A DNA stretch of 64,000 nucleotides from Sarcomyxa edulis (taxonomy: Eukaryota > Basidiomycota > Agaricomycetes > Agaricales > Mycenaceae): positions 1,116,001 through 1,180,000 of the forward strand of contig QUOL01000007.1 of NCBI GenBank assembly GCA_009761415.1. Direction: 5' to 3'. The notes below the pieces were generated by a model that was not told where the DNA came from, ran no database searches, and saw nothing but the letters and a program-made list of their open reading frames with translations. The position numbers were made by a program, and so were the translations under genes. Below, piece by piece: positions 11,617 to 22,107 of the stretch. The first letter of the stretch is position 1; every line of letters begins with the position of its first letter.

Positions 11617-12632
11617 TCAACAAAATCGGTCACTGATGAACAAGGTGAGCCCGAAGCTGATATTAGGGTGATAACTGTACAGACACACCTTTTTAACTTG
11701 GCTCGCCGGTCCAACATGGCTTCTGCTAGACGACCCTCCTTCCGAGCACGTTTGAGCTGAAGATATGATGGATAAGAAGGATCCACATATATAGAACGAC
11801 CCCACTCACTTCTACCTTGTCCTCGACCGAGGTGACTGAACGACCTGCTCCCCAAGCTTGGAACATATGACTGGATAGACGGTTAGTTAACGACCTAAGA
11901 GCATCGAGACAAAGCCTACTTGGAACTAGTCTCGTCAATTTTGGGAGCAGCGATCCCATCCTTCTTCTTCTTCTCCTCTTCGTTCGCCTCGCGTTTATAC
12001 TTGTTCTGAACCTTAACCCAGAATCTTTCTCCAAATCCAACCTCTTCACTATCACCTCGGAGCTGCAACGTCCCACCAGCAACCTCGTCCACGCTCAGAT
12101 ACTTTTCGTAAACATTCATAAACGCCGTCATTCCATCGGGAAGTATTACTGGGGTCCATTCTTCCTGAGGTCCTCTCGCCTCTCTGTCCGCGGAGACGAT
12201 ACCATGTGCATCGCAGGAAAGAAATTTACCCTCTCCAGTTCCAGTCCGCAGATTTATCGTGGGCGAACCAGCTACCCGAGTAGTGACCCAGACCTGAGAG
12301 ACCTCCGTCGGTGTTCGTTCAAGTAGAGTAGGAGGCTCCACGCCGTCTTCTAGCTTTTCCTTGTCGAATGAATGCAGTACGACGCGGTTTCCGATAGAAT
12401 CAAAGTTGATGGAGATAGGTGATGGGTCAGATGGATGTAGAATAAAAGTAGGTCCACGGATTTCGTTGGGATTCTCGGGTAACACCCATGTTTCTGGCGC
12501 CTTGTCGTCTTCTCCTTTGCGGCGTGTGCTGCTGCTACCTCCAGCGTCGTCTCCAGCTTCTCTCTTTCTTTTCTTCTTCGGTTTCTCCCCCTTGAATTTG
12601 AGTTTGGTTGACCGAACCTTGTCGCTCGACAT
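11617..12632 (-). CDS. FRG1: FRG1-like protein (RNA biogenesis / actin-crosslinking fold)
   Basis: Nuclear protein of the FRG1 family, which carries a beta-trefoil fold and is linked to spliceosome and nucleolar RNA work. The first exon from ATG 12632 starts MSSDKVRSTKLKFKGEKPKK, the basic nuclear-type leader seen in FRG1. It then gives the trefoil with TWVLPENPNEIRGPTFIL, GEGKFLSCDAHGIVSADREA, MTAFMNVYEKYLSVDE and ERFWVKVQNKYKRE. Two more introns lead to KLKRARKEGRLAEAMLDRRA and KLKSDRFC plus stop, the hallmark FRG1 C-terminus. Length about 280 residues, close to the family norm. An in-frame ATG at 12749 would add 39 residues encoded partly by a tandem repeat; I prefer 12632 because homologues begin with this basic leader. 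Divergent from RPL26. Confidence 0.88.
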
Positions 12633-12993
12633 GACGATCGAGGAGGAGGAAAGAGGTGTTTCTATTTTGGGAACGCAGACCTCAATTGGGTCACGCACTT
12701 TCTTGCACCATTGGCTTCCACAAAATCCAATAATTCTGAGTAAATCCAATAATTCTGAGTAAATTCAATGATTTTGAGTAAATTATCATCGTCGTAGATA
12801 CTGGAATACATGTCGTTCCTATGCACTGAGACGCTACACGCTGAGAACCGACCCAATTCTCTGAATATGGGGCAAGTCCCCCGGATCACGAGAAAGGTAT
12901 CGCCGAATGCGGGGGTGCCAGAAGTCCCCGTACCGCAACTCTCGCTCACCAAATTTCGTCGAATCGAACGTCCTCGACACTCCTCAAGACAAG
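12633..12993. promoter_or_regulatory. Divergent promoter interval FRG1 / RPL26
   Basis: 361 bp separate the two start codons, so both promoters must fit here. The FRG1 side holds the 19-bp triple repeat. The RPL26 side has no motif I can name with certainty. A shared promoter is inferred from geometry only. Confidence 0.45.
12723..12779. repeat. Three tandem 19-bp units upstream of FRG1
   Basis: Units at 12723-12741, 12742-12760 and 12761-12779. The first two are identical (AAATCCAATAATTCTGAGT); the third differs at three positions. They lie in the 361-bp divergent interval between FRG1 and RPL26, and the unit is AT-rich. They could be regulatory or a slippage product. Confidence 0.85.
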
Positions 12994-13728
12994 ATGAAAT
13001 TCAACCCTGGTCAGCATCCATTTTCCTGTTATCGCTGGTGTATGGAGGGCTGGTGCAGAAGAAACGGAGGAATTCGGACGAGAGAAGGGGTTGGATGACG
13101 ATGGAGCACACTGGATAACGCTGGAAGGACCGAAATGCTGATACTTGATTTTTTTGCACAGACGTCTCCTCATCGCGGCGCAAGTCCCGCAAGGCCCACT
13201 TCTCGGCGCCTTCGTCGATCCGCCGCATCATCATGTCCTCCCCACTCTCCAAGGAGCTCCGTGGCAAATATAACGTGCGCACAGTCTGTTTTTGCGGTAG
13301 AGCGAGGTTCCTCCGGGCTAACAGTGCGCCATATCGTATAGACTCGTTCGCTACCAATCCGCAAGGATGATGAGGTCCGGATCGTCAGGGGAAAGTACAA
13401 GGGACGTGAGGGAAAAGTAACACAGGTGTACCGCAAGAAATGGGTCATTCACGTTGACCGTGTGCAGCGCGACAAGTCGAACGGCGCAACAGCCCCCATT
13501 GGTGTCCACCCCAGTAACGTTGTTATCACTACGATCAAGCTGGACAAGGACAGGTGTGTAAATTTCTGGTCTGATTTCATGACTTGTATTGACTTTGAGC
13601 AGACGGGCAATCTTGGACAGAAAAGACTCCAAGAAGAACCCAACAGCTACTGAGGATGTTGAGATGGTCGACGTGCGTCGTTATCTTTCTATTTTGCCCA
13701 ATTTCCAACTCATCGTCGTTTTCAGTAA
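12994..13728 (+). CDS. RPL26: 60S ribosomal protein L26 (uL24)
   Basis: Large-subunit ribosomal protein near the exit tunnel. ATG 12994 starts MKFNP. An intron of about 145 nt after five codons is followed by [19 protein letters not shown] and [14 protein letters not shown]. The next exon carries [19 protein letters not shown] (KOW motif), [19 protein letters not shown] and [18 protein letters not shown]. It is followed by [12 protein letters not shown] and EDVEMVD. The last intron (13673-13725) ends TTTCAG directly before TAA, so the final exon contributes only the stop codon. About 137 residues, normal for L26. An early intron right after the first few codons is common in fungal ribosomal protein genes. 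Confidence 0.96.
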
Positions 13729-14366
13729 TCTTCTCTCTCCTCCATTAGCCTATTTGCATTGTTCTGGTTTCTTCATACCGTCTAAAATCCTTCATGTATC
13801 TATGCGAATATGCTGCTTCTACATGACGTCTACCGGAAAATGTTACCTTTGACTTCGCCCTTGAGACCAACATCATATCGCGATCGGTTTCCTCTGGCGT
13901 TCGGACTGAGTTTCTCTTCGCTTTCTACGACAATTCGGCAACATCAACCTGCGAACCCCGCATCAGCACAGCGGCCTTGACGATACTGATCCTCTCGAAG
14001 ATCCCACAGGTCCGACATCTCTTCGTAGACTTGCATCGCAACACATCGCAACAGTGCAGAACCCCATCGCCGACGATCTGAAGAACTCCAGAATCCGAAG
14101 CTAATCTTCGGGCATAGGCGCTACTCGAGAAAGCGTGGATGCCCCTGCCCCACAGTCTGAATTGGTCCAGGCCTGAATCCTGATAGGTTCTCCAGATCGC
14201 ATCGCTGAAGTCCCCCATATCTCATGTGATGTGTGTATCGTACAAAGGTCCCTTCCACTGGACGGATTTCATTCTCTTGACCCAAATACAATGTAGTTGA
14301 ACTGGTATATGCATTGCAACGAAAAGAATGAGAGAAATAAACAACAGATACAGTCCATTCGAATGT
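13729..14366. other. Intergenic between RPL26 and VMA8 ends (convergent)
   Basis: 638 bp between two 3' ends. Overlapping open frames of about 60-97 codons occur on both strands around 13900-14218, but none has an identifiable product or an exon partner. I could not support a gene. Confidence 0.4.
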
Positions 14367-15305
14367 TCAGAAAATGACATCCTCATCTTTACTACTCAGC
14401 AAGTTCCCTGTCCCCTCCCCTTCTTCCTCTTCTACACCTAATGCCTCTGCTGCCTCACCTTCCGCTAGCTTCGCAGCATCTCTTGCAGCTGTATCTCGTT
14501 TCTTCTTTCCCTGCACTTTCTTCAACCTGCGCCAATTGTTCAGAGAGTTGTCCATATGCATGCCATAGTGATGTAAAAACGTACCTGAAGAACTCTTCTC
14601 GATCCATCTCATCCAACTCGCTCATAATATACTTGATCGTGTTCTCCAGTCTCGGGATAACCACATGTTCGATCGCATTCACACGTCGATTAGTTGCGCG
14701 GATGACTTCGTCCAGAATCGTAAACGCTGTCTGTAGCGACGCAAGCTCTACGAGAGTCTCAATAGCTTTCGCGTACACCTCCTTTGCTCGTAATACTTGT
14801 TGACCACCTCGTCCGAGACCAGTGAGATTGAAGTCTGCGTTGCATTGCCATGATCAGTTTCACTTCCACGAATATTCGCAATGTGGACGTACCAGATCCT
14901 GGGACACGGTCGACCTCGAAAGCTGGTAGAACGACACCAGAGACATTCTCCTGCTTTGCTTTGACTCTGAATGTTGCTAGTTTGGCCTGTTCTTGTACCA
15001 GGTAAGAGATATCTCCTGTCGCATAGGTGACTTCGGCCATCGAGAACGACGCCAGCTGCATTACACGTCCCATCTTTCTCTTTGCCTGGAATCACTCATT
15101 CAGCATGAACGACAAGGATAGAATAGTATCAATCCCAACGCACCTCGTCTACTTTCTTGAGTATAGCTCTGAACCTAGTCGTTAAAGCATCTCGTTTCTT
15201 GGCGAGAAGTGAATGACCAGTCTGGGCGCCCTTTAATCGTAGTTTGGTATTCGTGAGGGCCATCCGGGTTGCAAAGACATTTTCTCGGGCTCCTGTTCCA
15301 GACAT
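14367..15305 (-). CDS. VMA8: V-type proton ATPase subunit D
   Basis: Central-stalk subunit of the V1 sector that couples ATP hydrolysis to rotor movement and so to acidification of vacuoles. Four exons. The ATG at 15305 begins [20 protein letters not shown]. Then come [80 protein letters not shown] and [19 protein letters not shown]. All are diagnostic of subunit D. The long helices form the coiled coil of the stalk. The tail is rich in Glu/Ala and ends KDEDVIF. About 260 residues, typical. All splice borders keep frame. Confidence 0.97.
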
Positions 15306-16107
15306 CTGGATTACTTACAGCAGGGGAAGGACGCGAATGGAGTGCTGAGTGCTCAGCGCTGAGCGAGACGGAGACGCGAATACGGAGGAGTGTGACGTCC
15401 ATGTGACGCGGTCACTGTCAGTGCGCTCAGTTATTTGGGTCTGCTATTTTTGGCGTGTATCGGCTTCCGTTACCCAACCGTGTCATTGGAAGTTGGAACA
15501 CTGGAAATGTTGTGGAAATTGTGTGGAAATGTCACAGATTCAGCTCAGATGATCTCAAGATTGCTTTGTAGTTTTTCTGAGTACTTGCAGTCCACCTCTT
15601 TACGCGTCAACCGGCTGATAAATTTCATTGAAGCTGTCATCTTACAGCCTATCGGTACTGCATTCCTCGAGATAAGTCCAAAAGTAGATGCTGGACATCG
15701 AGCAGTCTTTGCGGGGTCTCCGGGAGGCCGTCTGTGCGCACCGATCTTAACGAGAAGTATGCTGTAGATGGAACATGTATCCGGAAGGCGGTCTGATATC
15801 TGTGTCGTCTGATAGTCCACGCCGGCGCATAGTACGCAGTCTCATCTATAGGATTATTCCAACAGCTGGACGTACCCAGACTGAACTTGTTCTTGAAGGT
15901 GAAAGCTAAACTGTTTGGTACTGATTGAGTGAAGGCGAGCATACTGTGTTGAGACGCGAGGCCCTTCGTTCGTACTGGGTTTAGAGCTTGACCTTTCATG
16001 GATTGTCTGGGAAATAGATCATGTTGTCTCTCCGTGGTATAGCCAATAAATCAAGATACCTAGAAAGTCATCACACCGAGTTCTGGAATCAATCACGCAA
16101 ACGTTCA
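15306..16107. other. Intergenic, 802 bp, with a weak minus-strand open frame
   Basis: Upstream region of VMA8 plus the 3' flank of the next minus gene. A minus-strand ATG at 15999 opens a frame of about 116 codons. A possible 68-nt intron (gtacgt...atcag) would instead give a product of about 61 residues ending in HTSR. Neither version resembles a protein I know, so no gene is called. Confidence 0.35.
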
Positions 16108-17039
16108 TTATGAGCGGGCATGCGAGCTGTCGCGTATCTGTGGTTCAATCCATCTAGCCTGTAACGTTCTACTATAAGGATACAACTCGAACGAGGATGC
16201 GAGCCACTTACCTCCATAATCACTTCCATATCTCCAGTTTCTGTTTCTACGTTTGTGGTAGTACTGGCCTGAGCTACACTAGGACTCGTCACGAAACGCG
16301 TTACGCTCTCTAACTTGTCCACGTCAATTCCGTATTTACTGGCCAGTCGCACAATATCAGCTTGAGAGGTAGCCGATTTACGTTCATCCAGAAGTTCTGT
16401 CAAGTTCTGTACATGAAGGCGGTTCTGTGTGGGACGCGGTGCGGCCGCCTGCGATTCTGACTGAGCCCTGGATTGGAACAGTTTATTGACGTCCTTGGCC
16501 TGTTTAGTGGAAAACCTTCAGGTCTGGCCTGTTATATCAGCACTGTGACTGCTCACCAGGCGGACACTTTGCATGTGGTGGTCCACGCGTACAACACCAA
16601 GCCGGCTCAGGTTCTGCAACAACTGAGGATCTTTGGCATCCTTTTCAATCTCTATGTTCGTGTTATTTCACCATACACAAAGATCAGGGAATATGTATAC
16701 CTTCGGTTCTCGTTTCACTGGCGCGCGGCTGAGGTCTACCTGGCAGGTGCGAGTCTGTTGCCGTCGGAGTTCTCGCGCCAGCCCAGTGTGGTGCTTCAGA
16801 TCGTTTAGGGTATTTTCTAGCAGCTTTTGAGGATGCTCCTCCCATTCCAGACAGAGATCGCTTCCAGGCCTGAAGCTTTCGAATCCAAGGGTACGATCCA
16901 CGGGTTGAAGTCAAGTGACAAGTTTGAGACTCAGTGCACTGAGTGCAGGCGGTTGTGTTGTTCCAAGAGCGGAGGCAAATATATTACGTTATCAGATCGC
17001 CTACCGCAAACCACCATGTCGATTTGTCGCTATCACCAT
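16108..17039 (-). CDS. Unrecognised conserved-looking helical protein
   Basis: Five exons join into about 210 residues. A short first exon (ATG 17039) reads MVIATNRHGG, spliced by a GTAGGC donor and a CTTCAG acceptor to LRPGSDLCLEWEEHPQKLLE. Then come LARELRRQQTRTCQVDL, DPQLLQNLSRLGVVRVDHHM, KDVNKLFQSR, NLTELLDERKSATSQADIV and KYGIDVDKLESVTRFVTSPS. The last exon ends ARWIEPQIRDSSHARS. The pattern of short amphipathic helices and a polar, low-complexity Ser/Thr/Glu stretch suggests a small soluble protein. A similar 'KYG-hD-x-L-x-x-h' helix pair occurs in some mitochondrial assembly proteins, but I cannot assign a family. The first exon is the least certain part, because no ATG lies in the main exon's frame upstream of its acceptor. 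Confidence 0.55.
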
Positions 17040-17361
17040 CCTATCGAGTACTCCTCATGTCGAGACTTCTGGAAGTCTTTCAGTACTCGTCTATTGACCA
17101 AATCATCCTGGAGCTATGGAGCTCTGGAGTCAAATTGAACAAGAGTCACCATCTCGCGGCCGGTCTTTGTATTCCTTGTACTTTTATGAGCCTCTCGACA
17201 ACGTTAACGTTCTTCCTACCTCGGACAAATGGTATTGTACTCGAGCTTGCGACCATTGGAAGCCATCATCGTCCCACCATCTCCAACCGGATACATAAAT
17301 TGGTCTCTTTCCATTGGCGTACCATACCCCAGATCTCACCTCAGACCCTTCACAAAGTACT
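17040..17361. promoter_or_regulatory. Divergent interval between two unknown genes
   Basis: 322 bp between the presumed start codons of the minus gene (17039) and the plus gene (17362). An open frame crosses it on the plus strand but lacks splice logic. It is taken as a two-way promoter by position only. Confidence 0.35.
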
Positions 17362-18179
17362 ATGGAACCTACTGACTCCAAGAAACTCACCATATTCGAG
17401 AAATACGACAAATGTCGCAACGAGTTCAGAGAGGATCCTTTAGCATTCATTCAATTCAAGTTACTCTCGCCCACAGGGTCCGTTCCAACGTCCTCTCTCG
17501 ATCATTCCATTCCACCTTCACTGACATCATTCACAGAAAACATGTCCTAGTCCATCTATATACCAACGAAAAAGTAACACCCGGCCAATGGTTGGACAGA
17601 CCTCCCAGACTATCTCGTTACTTCCAACTGGAAGATGATGGCTCGCTCGATGTTCGGATGATCACAGATGAATTCCGGCTCGCTGATATTCGTGTAAGTG
17701 GTCATATCGTTTCACACATCCCGTAGTTCCCAAACTCATCACTCTATCAGTTTGTAGAACCTCTACGCTGGACTTTGCACGACCCATCCCATCCGTACAT
17801 GTTGTCGCCATACTGGATCAAAGTGCTCTCGTGCCCTTCTCCGCGACCTGGAGAAGAGGGCCAGTTTCACTTGAAAGTAGTTGGTACGACGCCATCTCTG
17901 CTATCCATGTGACCAGCCTAACCAATGTTCTTCATTCTTCCACCACCCACAGAATACGTTTCATGGTCTACATGGCTGAAGAGATCCCGAGATCGGGTCC
18001 ATGATTGTGTATCGTCGTACACACGCACCACGCACCTATACCAGGTCTATTTCAACGAGAGGCGGACACTGACATTAGTATTGGGGGCAGTCCTCCTCCT
18101 TAGCTTCCTAGCGCACCTTGAAGCTATCTGGTATGCTGTGGCACCCTACTACTCGTCATACATGCCACATATGCGTTGA
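17362..18179 (+). CDS. Unknown protein with one C-terminal membrane anchor
   Basis: Four exons, about 209 residues, from ATG 17362 (MEPTDSKKLTIFEKYDKCRN). The soluble part includes KHVLVHLYTNEKVTPGQWLD, RYFQLEDDGSLDVRM and FVEPLRWTLHDPSHPYML. Next is a basic segment (STWLKRSRDRVHD), then one hydrophobic helix LTLVLGAVLLLSFLAHLEAI near residues 175-195 and a short tail ending SYMPHMR. This layout suits a tail-anchored protein facing the cytosol. The family is not recognised. All three introns (donors near 17478, 17694 and 17884) have good borders and keep frame, so the gene model is sound even though its function is unknown. Convergent with PFF1, 245 bp away. Confidence 0.7.
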
Positions 18180-18424
18180 GTACTAGTCCAGGAGTTCCCA
18201 ACGCGCAGTATGCAGTTTATGATCTATGCAGACTTTCTAGCACTATCACTATTATGATCATCTTTGTTATGTACAGTAGATTTATGCCAACGTACTCATT
18301 CAATATGCAATCCCATCTTTGAAGGATATGGGTATGAATCTGCAAGCTTCATCGTGCATAGTTGACACAAAAATTGACAAGGGGTATATACAAAGTCCTT
18401 TCACCAAAGCCACTCGTAATAAAA

Positions 18425-21400
18425 TTAAACCAAAAATCCACCCTCAACTTCCACCAATCCATCCGTCATTTTTGTGCCTACAGCCCACTTTGGCAAAAAG
18501 TTCAAGATCTCCTCGTACGCCGGGATCTTTCCCGTAACGACCCCCTCAACGCCGACAGTCCCACTCTCATATTCAACCCACTCACAAGCAGCCCTCCCAT
18601 TCAACCCGCCATCCTCTTCATTGTCGGTTGGATCCCACTCAACATCCACCGTGAACTTCCGATCCCAAGTCCGACTCCACAGCCGTATTTCTTGTAAACC
18701 CCCTTCTGGCATCTCAAAGCCTTGCTGAAGAGTACCATTGAGACTCCCAGAACCGTGTACGTGGAAACGAGTGATGTGCCTGTTATCGAAATACAGCCTA
18801 CATGATTTTGTATTTGTTCCCTTGACGGATATTCGGGCGGATGTGAGTCCGAGGGGTTCTGTGTCGATGGAGAGCCATTCGGGATGAGTAGCAGCAGGCG
18901 TACCGTCGGACGGTGGAGCTGCTCCGGGAGAAGGACTGAGTGCGCTGCTTTCCCATCGACAAGTGCTGAGTCCTGGTCTAGCCTTCTCTTCGATACACTG
19001 GACGTCTTGTCCTTGGGCTGAAGGCAGCTTCGGGACGATCAACTGATCCAGATATCCTGAGACCCCAGTAAGAGCAGATGTCGTCCGTGTCACCGTCGAG
19101 GTACTGAGGTCGACCGTCACGCTTTGTTGGAAGAATACCTTCAACGGCGCATCTTGTGAGAATGGGAAGATGATCCATGTATAGACCGTGGATGCAACGA
19201 AGACAATCAGGATGAAGCCTGTCAACCAATTTTGGAGCTTGAAGCTGAATGGTGCGAGGGGCAACACCATGAGGAAAGTGAGGATGGAAGCTGCGGCGTA
19301 TACTGCAGTAAGATCTACTCAGTATAAATATGGCACGGATACACGATACAAAGCTCACCAAGTGTCGGGCTATTACCATCTGAAAGAGTCTGTGCCATCG
19401 AGCCCATGAGCATGATCGCAATATGAGAGACCAGAATGACAGGCAGGGGAACGACGATCAACATCTGTAGGATCCACCGCCCAATCGCACCTCCTTCCTC
19501 TTCTTTATCATCGGCAGACGGAGACCTGGATCGAGAAGTCTCCCGATGCTGCTGCATAAGAGGCGTTATTTCCGTTGGATCCGTCTCCGTTGCCCTTTGC
19601 TCCGGGTCTCCACCGTTCGCGTCTTCGCCGTTTCCTACTGCATCATATCTGACACCCCGGACGAAAATTTGTTCTTCGACTTCCAAGTCCGGCGCTGTCC
19701 CTTTTGCATTAAGCATACCCTCGACGCATCCAAGCGCGCATGCAATGAATACCACTGCATTCCATGCACTGATGAAATACAATCCGCCGATTTCAGCGTT
19801 TCCAACGGCTATAGTAGCCAGCACAAGGAAGATCCAAGTTAGGATATACGTTTGGAGTAACACGGTTTGTTTCTGTTTTTCTGGCAAAGCTTCGCCGCGG
19901 GCTATTGGGAGATTAAGCGTCAAGACGATTGTGAGATAGGCGAGCGAGAAGGAGGATACGACGACGAGGAAGGGTTCAGAGTAGACGATCTATGCAGGAT
20001 TCAACATTTAACCTAGCATTGATACAAATGGAAATGGACATACGAAAGGATTGAGCTTCACGTATCCTAGAACAAGTAGGACTTGGAAGCCAACGGTCAG
20101 CACAATTGCCAACCAGAACTTGGCCCATCGCCACATTCCCTTTAACCAGGAAAGTTCTTTGAACCAAGTCCACGCGTCAGCCCACATTCCTCTAGTATCA
20201 CGGTGTGCATCTCCATTCAGGTGTTGCTGTTGACGGCCGTATTGCAAAATATGCTCGAATGCAATGAGGAGAGTCATCGCCACTGGACCAATGACCAGCA
20301 GTACAACATTGAAGATGTACAATGCGCTTAGCGGGAAAACAATGAAAGCAGCGCCGAATACTAGATCATAGGAAGAGAATCAGAAACAGACAATAATCTG
20401 ATAGCTTGCTGCTCACGATCAAGATACACAGCAGGTCCCTTTCCTTTCCCATTTTCTCCATGGACCTTTCCGCTCTCGTCATTTACCATAGCTAAACCAG
20501 CACCTCGCGCCGCTTCCATCATGGCCCATAATGATTTCTCCTGGCCGTCCGTTTGTGGAATCGCGTCGTACTTTGTGTGATACTTGCTCCTTCCGCGATA
20601 GAACGCAAGATCGATTCCTTCCATGCCTGCGCCTTGCGTGTAGACTGTATAGTCTGTTCCGGAACGAATCGCGCCTCGTGCGAATGCGTCTGAAGAGAGT
20701 ACGTTACCGTGTGGGTGAGGCACGTTTCGCGAAAGGAATGAGAGAAGTGGGGCTGTTGAGGTCGCTCGAAAGAGAAGAGGACGACTTTTCGTGCCAAAGT
20801 TAGAGTTGTGATCCTGCCCAGAAAACGAGAGTGCTTACCCTCCCGAAGCAGCACCTTCGAGATTCAGGAATGTATCCGAGATGTTTGCCCATGGGTGTTC
20901 GAGGAACCTGACTACTCATTGAATGGGGCCTACATGTAGGTTTGTTGGGCCTGACTCACGCGTGGGCGCCATTCAACCAATCTTCCTCGCCATTATTGAT
21001 GTTGAAAACTGCAGTCCTCTTCGGTCTTTTTTTGACTAATAGCTCGACCAATTGCATCAATGTAGCAACACCCATTCCGTCGTCCGTAGCGCCGGGAGCT
21101 GTAGAGACAGAATCATAGTGCGCAGAGAACAGAACACCACCTCTATCTCTGTACGCCGGGTCAGACCCATCTATCTTGACGACGATATTGGTGCCTTCGA
21201 AGTAGACAGAGTTGGTAGTAGATGCCCATGACCCGTTGGAGACGAGGTCGTCTGAGATATGAGCATACGAGTGATGGGCTGTGACATTACGAAGCCGAGA
21301 TAGGATGTACGAGCGAACAAGTTCGTTGGAGTGCGAGTTGTAAGGATGGGGTCTGAGGGTGATCTAGGATACATACATCAGGCGAAATGCGATAAAGACA

Positions 21401-21595
21401 GGTCAGTATTCTCACCTGGTGAAGGTCAGAATAGGCCTGAGTGAGGTTAAGACCACGGGTGTTCTTTGGAACGGCTGGAAGGTTGTCGGTGATCAAGACA
21501 GAGCCAAAGACCGTAAGATGCAATAAAACCAGCAGGATAGTTGTAGGAATAGATCTAAACGCCAGTACGGCAGACAATGCCTCGACAAGCTTCAT
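18425..21595 (-). CDS. PFF1: Vacuolar membrane protease, M28 family (PFF1-like)
   Basis: Multi-pass vacuolar zinc metallopeptidase. ATG 21595 starts MKLVEALSAVLAFRSIP with the first membrane helix (TTILLVLLHLTVFGSVLI). The peptidase domain follows in the lumen: LRPHPYNSHSNELVRSYIL, LFSAHYDSVSTAPGATDDGM (first zinc ligands His and Asp, and the DDG loop), FNINNGEEDWLNGAHAFL (Glu-Glu catalytic pair), FLNLEGAASGG, and SKYHTKYDAIPQTDGQ holding the last His. A series of about eight hydrophobic helices comes next (for example LYIFNVVLLVIGPVAMTLLI and FWLAIVLTVGFQVLLVLGYV), then a beta-rich lumenal C-terminal domain ending VEVEGGFLV. Size, order and ligands agree with fungal PFF1. The gene appears intact. 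Physiological substrates are not known from sequence. Confidence 0.95.
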
Positions 21596-22107
21596 GTCTG
21601 TCGTGCCCACCTAGAGTTGTCCCAAGTAGAGCCTTCTTGGGGAGGCTTCTTAGGGGAGAACCGCGATCGTGACGGCTTTTGTTTGAATTTCGTGGCTTTG
21701 CACAATTGCCTCCATCTAATCTAATCTAATCGCGACGACGAGCTCGAGGCTCGATGTTCGACGATTTTGAGCATGCACGTATACCTCCAAGGATATAATA
21801 GTGGATATATTTACTCTATGGAATTTCAACGGCTGGGATTACAGCCTTCCTTTGTTATACATTTGTAGAGAACCAGGAAAAAATGATATGTGTAAAGAAA
21901 AATAACAAGCCATTCCACCACGAAAACATCGCCCCGTTTTTGTATTCAAAAGAGTGTGAGGGCATATACAGCGTTGCAGAAGGGTATAAGAGAGCGACGG
22001 TCTGGCGAAAATGAACCTCACTGGCATAAGTATGGAAAGTAGATATTGAGATAACCAAGTGAAATGAATGTGAAAGATTCGTCATGATGTGTTCGTGTCT
22101 GCTATGT
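21596..22107. other. Intergenic, PFF1 upstream and PUF-protein 3' flank
   Basis: 512 bp. A short tandem run of TCTAA/CTAAT words (about 21714-21731) is the only low-complexity feature. The remainder is AT-rich 3' flank of the minus-strand gene ending at 22108. No gene was seen. Confidence 0.4.

Noticed and set aside
13860..14218. Overlapping 60-97-codon frames on both strands after RPL26
   Set aside because: No similarity, no start codon in the better plus-strand frame, and no splice partners. It lies between two 3' ends.
16600..16914. Alternative minus-strand frame (PWIRKLQAWKRSLSGMGG...) over the main exon of the unknown helical gene
   Set aside because: It also lacks an ATG at its upstream end and has low-complexity Ser/Arg content. 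The other frame gives amphipathic helices and joins the following exon without a frame change.
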